A stretch of DNA of 64,000 nt. It comes from Streptomyces sp. NBC_00094. GTDB taxonomy: Bacteria; Actinomycetota; Actinomycetes; Streptomycetales; Streptomycetaceae. The translations under genes and the position numbers were made by a program. The stretch is taken from assembly GCF_026343125.1 (NCBI RefSeq), contig NZ_JAPEMB010000001.1:4655501-4719500 (forward strand), read 5' to 3'. The notes under the pieces are model-generated. The model saw only the letters and a program-made list of their open reading frames with translations, had not been told where the DNA came from and ran no database searches. Position 1 is the first letter of the stretch. The number at the start of each line of letters is the position of its first letter. Of the stretch, positions 16,804 through 26,458 are shown piece by piece.

Positions 16804-17703
16804 ATGGACTTCCGACTCACCGAGGACCAGCGGGCGCTGCGGAAGGGGGTACGGGAGCTGCTGGCGCGGCTCTTCGGCCGGGAGGCGCTGCGGGCGGCCG
16901 TGGACGCGCCTTCGCCTTCCCTGGACCGCGAGCTGTGGCGGGAGCTCGGCGCCGCCGGGTTCTTCGCGCTGCGGCTGCCGGAGGAGGAGGGCGGGGTGGG
17001 GCTCGGGCTGCCGGAGGCGGTGCTGGCCTTCGAGGAGGCGGGGCGGTGCCTGGTGCCGGGGCCGTTGGTCGCCACGCATGTGGCGGCGGGGGCTGTGCCG
17101 GGGGCGGCGGAGGGTTCCACTGTCGTGACGGAGGTGGACGAGGGGCTGGTCCCGTGGCTGGACGAGGCGGATGTGGTGCTGGGGGATGTGGCCGGTGCCG
17201 CACCGATGCGATCGGTCGATCCGCTGACGCCCCTGCACAGGGTGCCGGGGCTCGTGGGCACAACGGGGGTGCCGGACACGGCGGACGTTCTGCCGGCAAC
17301 GGGGGTCGCCGTCCTCCTCACCGCTGCCGAGCAAGTGGGGAGCGCGGCGGCGACTACCGAGATGGCCGTGCGGTACGCGCGGGAGCGGGAGCAGTTCGGG
17401 CAGGTCATCGGGGGGTTCCAGGCGGTGAAGCATCTCTGCGCCGGGATGCTCGTGCGGGTCGAGCTCGCTCGGGCCGCCGTGTGGGCCGCCTCCGTCACCG
17501 CCGATCCCGTCGAGATCGCCGGGGCCAAGCTGCTCGCCGACGAGGCCGCCACCGGGAACGCGCGCGACTGTCTCCAGGTGTACGGCGGCATGGGCTTCAC
17601 GTGGGAGGCGGACGTGCATCTGCACCTGAAGCGGGCCTGGGTGCGGGCGGGACTGCGGCTGCCGGCCGCGCGGGCCGAGGAGGTGGTGGCGGCCGGGCTG
17701 TAG
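16804..17703 (+). CDS. acyl-CoA dehydrogenase, short subunit-like
   Basis: 299 residues, about 80 shorter than a typical acyl-CoA dehydrogenase; the middle beta domain is reduced. N-terminal helices (MDFRLTEDQRALRKGVRELLARLFG) and the C-terminal four-helix region with REQFGQVIGGFQAVKHLCAGM and YGGMGFTWEADVHLHLKRA are present. The last motif is like that in heteromeric FadE proteins where the acidic residue contributes to catalysis. It begins 8 nt after the larger dehydrogenase gene. Together they probably introduce a double bond into a bulky acyl-CoA made by the nearby ligase. Confidence 0.9.
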   Translation: MDFRLTEDQRALRKGVRELLARLFGREALRAAVDAPSPSLDRELWRELGAAGFFALRLPEEEGGVGLGLPEAVLAFEEAGRCLVPGPLVATHVAAGAVPGAAEGSTVVTEVDEGLVPWLDEADVVLGDVAGAAPMRSVDPLTPLHRVPGLVGTTGVPDTADVLPATGVAVLLTAAEQVGSAAATTEMAVRYAREREQFGQVIGGFQAVKHLCAGMLVRVELARAAVWAASVTADPVEIAGAKLLADEAATGNARDCLQVYGGMGFTWEADVHLHLKRAWVRAGLRLPAARAEEVVAAGL

Positions 17704-18055
17704 CGCTCCGCGTTCGCAGGGTCACGGAATGTTGATACCGGGTTGTGTCCTTCGCCGGGGCCGTCACGGCCCGGAGTCGGTCTCCGGCTCCGGTACTCTC
17801 CGTGGGATGCGCGTGCTCGTTGGCCCGGATCGTCCCGGTGTCGCCCCTGAGGTGACTCCGGGCCCGGGAATGCCCGCCGCTCGCGCCCGGCGTTCGACTA
17901 CCCGCAGAGTGCGTCGCACAGTATGGGCCATGCGTACTCCTTCGCGCTGGAATATGCCCGAAGCGCTTGTTGCGGTGACTGTACGTCAACCATGCTGTCC
18001 CATAAGGGAATCACGTTCCGTGAAGGTGTGTCCGCCGGTTCGGATGGTGTGAGCG
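17704..18055 (+). other. 352-nt gene-free stretch with weak hairpin
   Basis: No convincing reading frame. A CCGGAG/CTCCGG stem (17771-17776, 17782-17787) with a 5-nt loop could end the dehydrogenase operon. Closer to the next gene, GGAATCACGTTCC (18007-18019) is an imperfect dyad. No ribosome site of note precedes the ATPase gene. Confidence 0.4.
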
Positions 18056-18511
18056 GTGCAGGTGCTTCAGGTTCAGTTGGAGGTCGGGCCCGACCCGGCG
18101 GAAGTGGGGCGAGCCCGGAGGTGGGCGCGGTCGCGGCTCGCCGGGTCGGGCATAGGGGACGACGAGCCGCTGGCGGAGACGCTGGTGCTGCTGATCTCCG
18201 AGCTCGTGACCAACGCCGTGGTGCACACCGGCTGCCCGGCCGTGCTGCGGATGCTGTTCGCGGCGGAGGGCGGGGTGCGGGTCGAGGTGGCGGACGCGAG
18301 TGACCGCCCGCCGCAGCCCCGGCACGCGGAGGGTGACGACACCAACGGGCGCGGCCTGGAGCTGGTGGACGGCCTCGCGGACCGGTGGGGCTGGCAGCCC
18401 GAGGGCGCGGGGAAGAGCATCTGGTGCGAGGTGGACCGGATGCCGGCGGAGGCGTCCGCGGCCGCCCGGAATCCGGGTGTCTCGGTGTCGCCCGGCCGGG
18501 TGCACTGTTGA
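18056..18511 (+). CDS. RsbW-like ATP-binding regulatory protein
   Basis: 151 residues of the GHKL/HATPase_c_2 type. The N box ISELVTNAVVHTG and the G box DDTNGRGLELVDGLADRWG are intact. Streptomyces has dozens of such stand-alone ATPases, which act as anti-sigma factors or serine kinases for STAS antagonists. The start is GTG 18056; an internal GTG (LQVQLEVGPDP) is also plausible. It stands alone here between metabolic genes; the STAS antagonist at 12393 is 5 kb away, so a partner relationship is only a possibility. Confidence 0.85.
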   Translation: MQVLQVQLEVGPDPAEVGRARRWARSRLAGSGIGDDEPLAETLVLLISELVTNAVVHTGCPAVLRMLFAAEGGVRVEVADASDRPPQPRHAEGDDTNGRGLELVDGLADRWGWQPEGAGKSIWCEVDRMPAEASAAARNPGVSVSPGRVHC

Positions 18512-18660
18512 CGGTTCGTTCCGTTTTGCCCACTCTGGTGTGAGCGATTCGTGGCGAGGGGAGCCGAGGACCGTGGGTCCTCGGCCTGTGCGGGTCGTGT
18601 CCGGGTGGCGGCGGCGCGGCCGTGCCGTGCTCGGGGCGCGCGCGAGCGCGCCGCCGCCCG

Positions 18661-18711
18661 TGGACGTGGACGTGGACGTTGGCGTGGACGTTGGCGTGGA
18701 CGTTGGCGTGC
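18661..18711. repeat. 12-bp tandem repeats between convergent genes
   Basis: The unit GGACGTTGGCGT is repeated three times, preceded by two GGACGT half units, in the 205-nt gap between the ATPase and cyclase genes (18512-18716). It reaches the end of the cyclase gene. No gene or clear terminator is seen in the gap. Confidence 0.75.
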
Positions 18712-18716
18712 AGAGC

Positions 18717-19643
18717 TCAGAGGATCGCGACCGGGGCCACGGGTGTGCCCGTGCCGCCCACGAAGGGCTCCGGCATCGCGGAGAGCAGGAAGGCGTAGCG
18801 CCGCTCCTGCGCACAGGCTGTGGACAGCTCCTCCAGATTCCAGTTCTGCCCCTGGAGCATTCCCATCTCGACCAGGTCGAGGGCGTGGACGGGCAGCCAG
18901 AGGTCGTCGATCTCCGGCGGGAAGATCTCGAAGGTGAGCGTGTCGTTGGCGACGGCCGCGACGTCCCGGGCGTGGAACCACTCCGGCGTACGGACCGAGA
19001 GGCCCGGTGACGGGAACGCGTACCCGTGCTTGTCCCCGGCGAGGTACACCTGCATCTGTCCCGTCCGTACGAGGACGATGTCGCCGGACCCGACCGTGAC
19101 CCCGCCGAACTCGGCCGCCTCGTCGAGGTCTTCGGGGGTGACGGCGTGGTCGCCGGGCAGCCGGTCGACGCCCTTGGCGGCGGCCACGTCGAGCAGGACG
19201 CCCCGTGAGACGACGTGGCGGGCGGTGTGGATGCCGCTGAACTCGGCCCGACCGTGCGGGGTGATGGTGTCGGCGGGGCGGCCGTTGTAGATCCGCCCGG
19301 AGTGCGAGGCGTGGGTCAGGGCGTCCCAGTGGGTGCCGGCCTGGAGGCCGAGGGTCACGGCGTCGTCGCTGGTGGCGACGGTGCCGGGGCCGAAGAGCTC
19401 CTGGTTGACCTGGACCATGACGTGGAGCGGGTTGACGCGGCCGGGGATCATGCCGGTCTGGACGCCGTCCTGCTTGAGGTCGACGGCGAGCGGGACGCGG
19501 CGGCCGGTGCGGACGGTCGCCACGGCGTTCCGTACGACCTCGTCGGTGACGAGGTTGAGGGTGCCGATCTCGTCGTCCTGGCCCCAACGGCCCCAGTTGT
19601 TGACGCGCTTGGCGATCTCGTGAAATGCGGCGGGCAGAGACAT
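18717..19643 (-). CDS. cyclase family / kynurenine formamidase-like hydrolase
   Basis: 308 residues of the cyclase (PF04199) fold. The metal-binding signature GTHWDALTH lies at 103-111, followed by SHSGRIYNG and RGVLLDVAAAKGVDRLPG. Members hydrolyse arylformamides or cyclic amides and esters using zinc or manganese, and relatives work in aromatic and isatin catabolism. It diverges from the SDR/alcohol dehydrogenase operon; the gap contains two CTGAC-type operator copies, tying it to the acyl-CoA ligase and amidohydrolase units. ATG at 19643 follows a GGAGGCCCCG-like site. Confidence 0.9.
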   Translation of the reverse strand: MSLPAAFHEIAKRVNNWGRWGQDDEIGTLNLVTDEVVRNAVATVRTGRRVPLAVDLKQDGVQTGMIPGRVNPLHVMVQVNQELFGPGTVATSDDAVTLGLQAGTHWDALTHASHSGRIYNGRPADTITPHGRAEFSGIHTARHVVSRGVLLDVAAAKGVDRLPGDHAVTPEDLDEAAEFGGVTVGSGDIVLVRTGQMQVYLAGDKHGYAFPSPGLSVRTPEWFHARDVAAVANDTLTFEIFPPEIDDLWLPVHALDLVEMGMLQGQNWNLEELSTACAQERRYAFLLSAMPEPFVGGTGTPVAPVAIL

Positions 19644-19673
19644 CGGGGCCTCCGGGGTCTTGTTTTCGGGTAT

Positions 19674-19722
19674 CTGACGGACCGTAGAATCCTGACGACG
19701 AATGAATCTAACGGACCGTCAG
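19674..19722. promoter_or_regulatory. two copies of the CTGAC-type operator
   Basis: CTGACGGACCGTAGA (19674-19688; degenerate right arm) and CTAACGGACCGTCAG (19708-19722; one mismatch in the left arm), with an extra CTGACGA half-site between. They occupy the divergent promoter region of the cyclase and SDR genes; the position also argues for the SDR start at 19744 rather than the upstream ATG at 19702, which would place an operator inside the gene. Confidence 0.65.
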
Positions 19723-19743
19723 AAACTGCGGGAGGGGCCGGAC

Positions 19744-20658
19744 GTGGGGAACTTCTTGGCTGGCAAGGTCGTCGCCGTGACGGGCGCGGGGCGGGGTATC
19801 GGCCGCGCCGTCGCGCTCGCCTGTGCGGCGGAGGGCGCGAAGGTCGTCGTCAACGACTACGGGGTGTCGATCGAGGGCGGCGAACCGACCTCGGAGATCG
19901 CCCTCTCCGTCGTGAAGGAGATCGAGGCCGCCGGCGGCACGGCCGTCGCCGTTGCCGACGACATCTCGACGATGGCCGGCGGGCAGCGGATCGTGGACGT
20001 CGCCCTCGCGGAGTACGGGCGCGTCGACGGGGTCGTGTGCGTCGCCGGCATCCTGCGCGAGCGGATGCTGTTCAACATGTCCGAGGAGGAGTGGGACCCG
20101 GTCGTCGCCACCCACCTCAAGGGCACGTTCACCGTGTTCCGCGCCGCCTCGGCGGTGATGCGCAAGCAGGGCACGGGCACACTGATCGGCTTCACCAGCG
20201 GCAACCACCAGGGCTCGGTGGCGCAGGCCAACTACTCGGCGGCGAAGGGCGGGATCATCTCGCTGGTACGCAGCGCCGCCCTCGGCCTCCACAAGTACGG
20301 GGTCACCGCGAACGCGGTCGCGCCGGTGGCCAGGACCCGGATGTCCGCGAACGTCCCGATGGAGCTGAAGGAGATCGGGGAGCCGGAGGACGTGGCCGCG
20401 CTCGTCGTCTACCTGCTCTCGGAGCGGGCCAGGGCCGAGAAGATCACCGGCCAGGTGTACACGATCGCCGGCCCGAAGATCGCGGTGTGGGCCCAGCCGA
20501 GGGAGCTCCGGGCCGGGTACGCGGAGGGCGGCGCGTGGACGCCGGAACGGATCGCGGACTTCCTGCCGGGGACGGTGGGCGTGGACCCGATGCCGATGCT
20601 GGCACGGCTGGAGGAGATGGCCAGGGCGGCGGCCGAGGGATCCCGCCCGAACGCGTAA
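19744..20658 (+). CDS. SDR-family oxidoreductase (hydroxyacyl-CoA dehydrogenase-like)
   Basis: 304 residues. NAD(P)-binding TGAGRGIG at 13-20, and the catalytic set Ser152, Tyr164 and Lys168 (TSGNHQ ... NYSAAKGG). The NDYG after the second strand and the roughly 60-residue C-terminal extension resemble the dehydrogenase domain of 17beta-HSD4/MFE-2-like enzymes that oxidise 3-hydroxyacyl-CoA or cyclic alcohols. GTG 19744 has GGAGGGG 7 nt upstream. The zinc dehydrogenase gene follows 58 nt later, probably in the same operon. Confidence 0.9.
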   Translation: MGNFLAGKVVAVTGAGRGIGRAVALACAAEGAKVVVNDYGVSIEGGEPTSEIALSVVKEIEAAGGTAVAVADDISTMAGGQRIVDVALAEYGRVDGVVCVAGILRERMLFNMSEEEWDPVVATHLKGTFTVFRAASAVMRKQGTGTLIGFTSGNHQGSVAQANYSAAKGGIISLVRSAALGLHKYGVTANAVAPVARTRMSANVPMELKEIGEPEDVAALVVYLLSERARAEKITGQVYTIAGPKIAVWAQPRELRAGYAEGGAWTPERIADFLPGTVGVDPMPMLARLEEMARAAAEGSRPNA

Positions 20659-20716
20659 CACCTGCAGGTTCGTCGCGGGACAGGGGCGCCCGCCCCCGTA
20701 GATGAGGAGTTGGCTC

Positions 20717-21761
<1,045 letters not shown>

Positions 21762-21772
<11 letters not shown>

Positions 21773-22757
21773 GGCGCGGGGTGTGCGCCTTCTGAGGCCG
21801 TACGGATGAGGTGGCGACGGGGACCTCGTCCTGGACCCCCCAGGGCACGTACTCGTTGCTGCCCCACCAGGCCCGGCAGACCCCCGCCCACGGCGCCAGC
21901 ATCGCGACGAGGCCGAGCAGGAACCCCGTCCCACCGGACGGATGACCGAAGAGGAACGGCAGCAGCGCGGCGGCCCCCAGGCCGAAGGCGACGAGTGAGG
22001 GGAGATGGACGCGCCGCTGGTAGCGGCGCGCGTCGTCCACGGTGTCCAGGCCCATGTACATGCCGATGGTCGCGAACACCCCGCCGAAGCCGTTGAGCGC
22101 CCAGATCCACACGGTTCCGAAGGCCGAGCCCGCGTCGAACCCGATCGCCTCGGCCGTGCGGACGCCGAGGTCGGGCCGGTCCGGTGCGAAGGCCAGGCGC
22201 TCCTTCGTCCCGGGCTCCGGCAGTCCGGTGGTCTCCACCCCGTCGAGGGTGACCTGCCGGGCTCCGGCGGTGAACGGCACCGCGAAGACGATCGTCGACC
22301 GGTAGACGGTCACCTCGTTGATGCTCGTCCCCGTGTCGAGGGGGGTGCCGACCACCCGTACCACCGTGGCCGCGCGCAGCCCGCCGCCCGCCTGCGCCAG
22401 GGCCTGCTCCCACTCGGCCGTCGCCCGGTCGGGAAGCATGACCTGGGTCATCCCCGCCGCTCCGAGCACGGCCGTGCACCAGGCGAGGGAGAAGGGCAGC
22501 AGATACGAGGTCCGCCCGCCCTTCGGTCTCGGATCGCCCACGTACGGACGGGCCTTGTAGTGGGCCACCACCCACAGTCCGGCGGAGGCGACCGCCCCCG
22601 CGAGCAGCCCGAGTTCGAGCCATCGCGGCCGGTCGGGGCCGGGGTCGCGGAGCAGCAGCGTCAGGCCGAGCGCCCAGCCGAACGACATGCCGAGCCACCC
22701 GGTCAGCCGGGTCCAGCCGGAGCGGGCCGGTCTTCTGCTTCTCTGCCGCTTTTCCAT
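21762..22757 (-). CDS. DUF3592-like membrane protein
   Basis: 331 residues, starting MEKRQRSRRPARSG. Hydrophobic helices sit near residues 20-40, 50-68 and 92-108, then a roughly 110-residue soluble region, and three more helices toward the C-terminus (WIWALNGFGGVFATIGMYMG, LVAFGLGAAALLPFLFG, GFLLGLVAMLAPWAGV). The soluble loop (VVRVVGTPLDTGTSINEV, VPFTAGARQVTLDGVE) resembles DUF3592 domains, whose function is unknown. No motif suggests an enzyme. It diverges from an MFS gene. The very long open frame that continues upstream on this strand is antisense shadow. Confidence 0.82.
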
Positions 22758-22850
22758 GCGCCCGCCCCCAGGTGTGATGAGGGCGGCAGCATATGCGCCC
22801 GGTGGAATCCCCCTGGGCGTCAGGACCGCATGCGGGCTACGGTCATGGCC

Positions 22851-24086
22851 ATGTCCTACCGCGAGCTGCCCGTCCGCCCCGTCCTGGCCTGGTCCGCCGT
22901 CACCGTCGCCGGGCGGCTGCCCATCGCCATGGCGCCGCTCGCGCTCGTCTTCCTCGTACGGGAGCGGCCCGGCGGCTACACGCTCGGGGCCGCCCTGGCC
23001 GCCGCGTACGTCATCGGCGAGATCGTCGCCGCGCCCGTCCTCGGTCTGCGGCTGAACGCCGAACGGGCCCGGCCGCAGCTCGTCGTCGGGCTCGTCGTCG
23101 GTGCCGTCGGGTTCGCCGGGCTCGGCCTCGCGCCCGACGCGCACCCCGTCGTCCTCGCCGCCCTCGCGCTGGTCGCGGGCGCCGGACCCGGGGCCGTACC
23201 CGGCGCCCTGCGCGCCCTGCTGACCAGCATGGTCCCGGAGCGGGCCGTCACCCAGGCGATGAGCATGGAGTCGATGCTGACCTTCGTGGTCTGGGCGGCG
23301 GCGCCCGCGCTCGCCACCGGTCTGGCGCTCGGCGTCGGCCCCGCCGTACCGCTGCTCCTCCAGGCCGCCCTCCTGGCGCTCTCGGTGGCCGGGATGTGGC
23401 TGCTGCCGGCCGGCTGGACCGTCGAGCCGCAGGAGAAGGGGACCTCCGCGCGACGGGCCCTGCTGCGGGCCTGGCCCGTGTACGTCCTCGGGGCCGCCGG
23501 GCTCGGCCTGCTCGCGCTCGCCGAACTCATCCTGCCCGCCCTGCTCGAACAGCGCGGGATCGCGATCGGCTGGGCCGGGCCGCTGCTCGCCGGATTCTCG
23601 ATCGGCTCGGCGGTCGGCGCCTTCGTGTACGGCCTGCGGGGGCACTGGCCGGGCCCGCTGGCCGTCCAGTCGGTCGTCCTGCTCCTCGCGGTGTCCGCCG
23701 GCGTCGCCCTCGTCGCCGTCCTGCCCTGGACCGCCGCCATCGGCGTCGCCCTGGTCGCCGCCGGGCTCCTGCAGGCCCCCGCGATGCTCACCCGGAACCT
23801 CGCCCTGCGCCGGCTCCTCCCGCCGTCCGCGCTCGCCGCCGGGTACTCGGTCATGTACGCGGCCGTCGGCGCCGGTTACGCGGCGAGCGGCGCCCTCGCG
23901 GGCGGGCTGCTGAAGCTGGTGGCCCCGTCGACGGCGATCCTCTACGGCGTCGGCCTGACCGTGCTGCTCGCGGTGATCGGCACCGTGGGGGAGCGGCGGC
24001 TGAACCGCCGTACCGAGGCGGAGGCCGCCGCCGCTCAGGCGGAGGGCCCCGCCGTGGACGCGGTGGAGCGGAAGGTGCGCCGGTAG
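22851..24086 (+). CDS. MFS transporter
   Basis: About 411 residues with around 12 predicted membrane helices. The N-terminal half contains GRLPIAMAPLALVFLVRERPGG and ERARPQLVVG; the long loop EPQEKGTSARRALLRAWP separates the two six-helix halves. It resembles small drug-efflux-type MFS proteins; the substrate is unknown. TACGGT (22838-22843) makes a -10 box whose predicted start site falls on the ATG at 22851, so the message is probably leaderless; ATG 22845 or 22830 cannot be excluded. The 3' end overlaps the convergent AraC-type gene by 52 nt. Confidence 0.87.
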   Translation: MSYRELPVRPVLAWSAVTVAGRLPIAMAPLALVFLVRERPGGYTLGAALAAAYVIGEIVAAPVLGLRLNAERARPQLVVGLVVGAVGFAGLGLAPDAHPVVLAALALVAGAGPGAVPGALRALLTSMVPERAVTQAMSMESMLTFVVWAAAPALATGLALGVGPAVPLLLQAALLALSVAGMWLLPAGWTVEPQEKGTSARRALLRAWPVYVLGAAGLGLLALAELILPALLEQRGIAIGWAGPLLAGFSIGSAVGAFVYGLRGHWPGPLAVQSVVLLLAVSAGVALVAVLPWTAAIGVALVAAGLLQAPAMLTRNLALRRLLPPSALAAGYSVMYAAVGAGYAASGALAGGLLKLVAPSTAILYGVGLTVLLAVIGTVGERRLNRRTEAEAAAAQAEGPAVDAVERKVRR

Positions 24087-25027
24087 GCGGTCGGGGTCAC
24101 CCCGATCGCGCTCATCAGGTGCACCCGCAGCGACTGGGACGTACCGAAGCCGGCGTCCTGCGCGACCCGGTCCACGGGCAGCCCGGTCGACTCCAGGAGG
24201 TGGCGGGCGCGCTCGACGCGCTGCTGGGTGAGCCACTGGCCGGGGCTGATGCCGACCTCGTCCCGGAAGCGGCGGGTGAACGTCCGTACGCTCATCGCCT
24301 CCTTCTCGGCCAGGTTCCGCAGCTGGATCGGCTCGTGGAGGTGGGCGAGCGCCCAGGCCCGCGCCGCGGTCGTGGTGTGGGTGCCGGCCTCGGGCAGGGG
24401 CCGCTCGATGTACTGGGCCTGGCCGCCGTCCCGGTGCGGCGGTACGACGGTCCTGCGGGCCACGTCGTTGGCGACGGCCGTGCCGTGGTCGCGGCGCACG
24501 ATGTGCAGGCACAGGTCGATCCCGGCGGCCACGCCCGCCGAGGTCAGGACGTCGCCGTCGTCGACGAACAGGACGTCGGCGTCGACCCGCACGCTCGGGA
24601 AGAGACGCTGGAAGTGCTCGGCGGAGGACCAGTGCGTGGTGGCCGGGCGCCCGTCGAGGAACCCGGCGGCGGCGAGCACGTACCCGCCGGTGCAGATGGA
24701 GACGAGCCGGGTGCCCGGGCGGATGTGCGCGAGGGCGGCGGCGAGCTCCGGGGTGAGCCTGCCCTCGTCGTAGACAGGGCCGAGCTCGTACGAGGCGGGG
24801 ACGACGACGGTGTCGGCGGTGGCGAGGAGCTCGGGGCCGTGCTCCACGTACACCGAGAAGTCGGCGTCGGTGGGGACGGGGCCCGCGACCGGGGCGCAGG
24901 TGACGATCTCGTACAGGAGCGTGCCCTCGGAGTCCCGGGCGCGGCCGAAGATGCGGTGCGGGATGCCGAGTTCGAAGGGGAGGAGCCCGGGCAGGGCGAG
25001 GACGGCGACGCGGTGCGGGGTCGGCAC
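24035..25027 (-). CDS. GlxA-type AraC family transcriptional regulator
   Basis: 330 residues. The N-terminal two-thirds is a DJ-1/PfpI-like (GATase1) domain (VAVLALPGLLPFELGIPHRIFG, VSICTGGYVLAAAGFLDG), where the Cys of SICTG is at the nucleophile elbow. The C-terminal AraC domain has two helix-turn-helix units (LAEKEAMSVRTFTRRFRDEVG; VAQDAGFGTSQSLRVHLMSAIG). GTG 25027 has GGAGGGAG 8 nt upstream. It diverges from an MFS gene 58 bp away and most likely controls that gene and itself; the inducer is unknown. Confidence 0.9.
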   Translation of the reverse strand: MPTPHRVAVLALPGLLPFELGIPHRIFGRARDSEGTLLYEIVTCAPVAGPVPTDADFSVYVEHGPELLATADTVVVPASYELGPVYDEGRLTPELAAALAHIRPGTRLVSICTGGYVLAAAGFLDGRPATTHWSSAEHFQRLFPSVRVDADVLFVDDGDVLTSAGVAAGIDLCLHIVRRDHGTAVANDVARRTVVPPHRDGGQAQYIERPLPEAGTHTTTAARAWALAHLHEPIQLRNLAEKEAMSVRTFTRRFRDEVGISPGQWLTQQRVERARHLLESTGLPVDRVAQDAGFGTSQSLRVHLMSAIGVTPTAYRRTFRSTASTAGPSA

Positions 25028-25085
25028 GGGCGGTGCTCCCTCCGGAAAATGGGTGGTGGTCCAGACCAGCTGCTGATACCTCTTC

Positions 25086-26339
25086 GTGTCCGTGACGGAC
25101 AACACGTACAAGTCTGAGGCCGCCGAGCGGATTCCCGCCCCGGCCGAGCCGCCCGCACTGTGGAACCGTAACTTCCGGCTCTTCTTCGTCGCCCGCGCGG
25201 TCGCCGTCTTCGGCGAGGGCATGGTCCCGGTCGCCTTCGCCGCCGGACTCCTCGGCGCCGGCCACCCCGGCTCCACCGTCGGCTACGCGCTCGGCGGCTG
25301 GACCGCCGCCTTCGCGCTCTTCGTGCTTTTCGGCGGCGTCCTCGCCGACCGGTTCACCGCCCGCCGCATGATGATCCTCGCGGACCTGCTGCGGCTGCCC
25401 GCCTCCGGCGTCCTCGCCGTCTCCTTCGCCCTCGGCAGCCCACCCCTCTGGGCCGTCTACGCCCTCTCCGTCCTCAGCGGCATGGGCGCCGCCCTCTTCC
25501 AGCCCGGGGTCGCCTCCACGATCCCGCGCATCGCCCCCGACGTGCAGCGCGCCAACGCCGTCCTGCGGGTCGTCGAGGCCCTCATGATCATGGCGGGGCC
25601 GGCCGCCGCCGGCCTGCTCGTCGCCGTGTGGAACGCGGGCGCGGCCTTCGCCGTCATCAGCGTGACCTTCGCCGTCAGCGCCCTCTGCCTCGCCCTCATG
25701 CGGATCGCCCCCATCCCCTCCGACACCGTCCACCGCGACTCCCTCGGCGCCGAACTCGTCGGCGGCTGGCGTGAGTTCCGCTCCCGCAGCTGGCTGTGGG
25801 GGGTCATCGCCATCTGGACGGTGTACGGGCTGACCGTCGCGGGCCCGATGGTGCCGCTCACCGCGAGCCTGGTCACCGGGGAGCACGGCTCCGCCACGTA
25901 CGGCGTGCTGATGGCGATCAACGGCGCGGGCAGCGCCGTCGGCGGCCTGCTCGCCCTCCGGCTGCGCCCCCGCCGCCCCCTCGCGGCGGGCGCGGTGGCC
26001 CTCCTCGGCCTCCCCGTGAACCTCTTCCTGCTCGGTACGGACGCGCCCGTACCGCTGCTCGGCGCGGGCCAGTTCATCGGCGGCGCGGCCTTCGCCTTCT
26101 GGCTGGTCATGTGGTCCACCGCCGTCCAGACGCACGTACCGCAGGAGGCCCTCAACCGGATGCACGCGTACGACGTGGCCGGGTCGCTCCTGATGATGGG
26201 CGTCGGCCGCGCCCTGTCGGGCCCGGTCGCGGTGGCCGTCGGCACGGAGGCGGTCCTGCTCACGGGGGCCGGGATCGCGGTGCTCGTGGTGGCGGCGCTG
26301 CTGGCGGTACGGCCGATCAGGACGCTGCCACGGCTGTAG
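25086..26339 (+). CDS. MFS transporter (efflux type)
   Basis: 417 residues. Twelve helices; conserved MFS_3-like N-terminus LWNRNFRLFFVARAVAVFG, motif A-like GGVLADRFTARRMM between helices 2 and 3, and the GAALFQPGVASTIPRI region seen in macrolide and other drug exporters of this subfamily. GTG starts at 25086 and 25092 are both possible; no strong ribosome site is visible. Shares a 58-bp divergent promoter region with the AraC-type regulator, which is its probable controller. Confidence 0.88.
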   Translation: MSVTDNTYKSEAAERIPAPAEPPALWNRNFRLFFVARAVAVFGEGMVPVAFAAGLLGAGHPGSTVGYALGGWTAAFALFVLFGGVLADRFTARRMMILADLLRLPASGVLAVSFALGSPPLWAVYALSVLSGMGAALFQPGVASTIPRIAPDVQRANAVLRVVEALMIMAGPAAAGLLVAVWNAGAAFAVISVTFAVSALCLALMRIAPIPSDTVHRDSLGAELVGGWREFRSRSWLWGVIAIWTVYGLTVAGPMVPLTASLVTGEHGSATYGVLMAINGAGSAVGGLLALRLRPRRPLAAGAVALLGLPVNLFLLGTDAPVPLLGAGQFIGGAAFAFWLVMWSTAVQTHVPQEALNRMHAYDVAGSLLMMGVGRALSGPVAVAVGTEAVLLTGAGIAVLVVAALLAVRPIRTLPRL

Positions 26340-26356
26340 GGGCTCTCGGGGCCGGC

Positions 26357-26395
26357 GTGTCCCGATCCGTGTGTCCCGATCGGTGTGTCCCGATC
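26357..26395. repeat. three 11-bp direct repeats at 14-bp spacing
   Basis: GTGTCCCGATC occurs at 26357-26367, 26371-26381 and 26385-26395, exactly 14 bp apart. They lie 64 nt before the next MFS gene and 18 nt after the previous one, in the region where a promoter would be expected. Confidence 0.7.
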
Positions 26396-26458
26396 CTTTG
26401 GAAACGTGTCGTTCAGGCCAATGGCAGGGGATGCGGGCGCGGCGCGAAGCTCTGTGGC

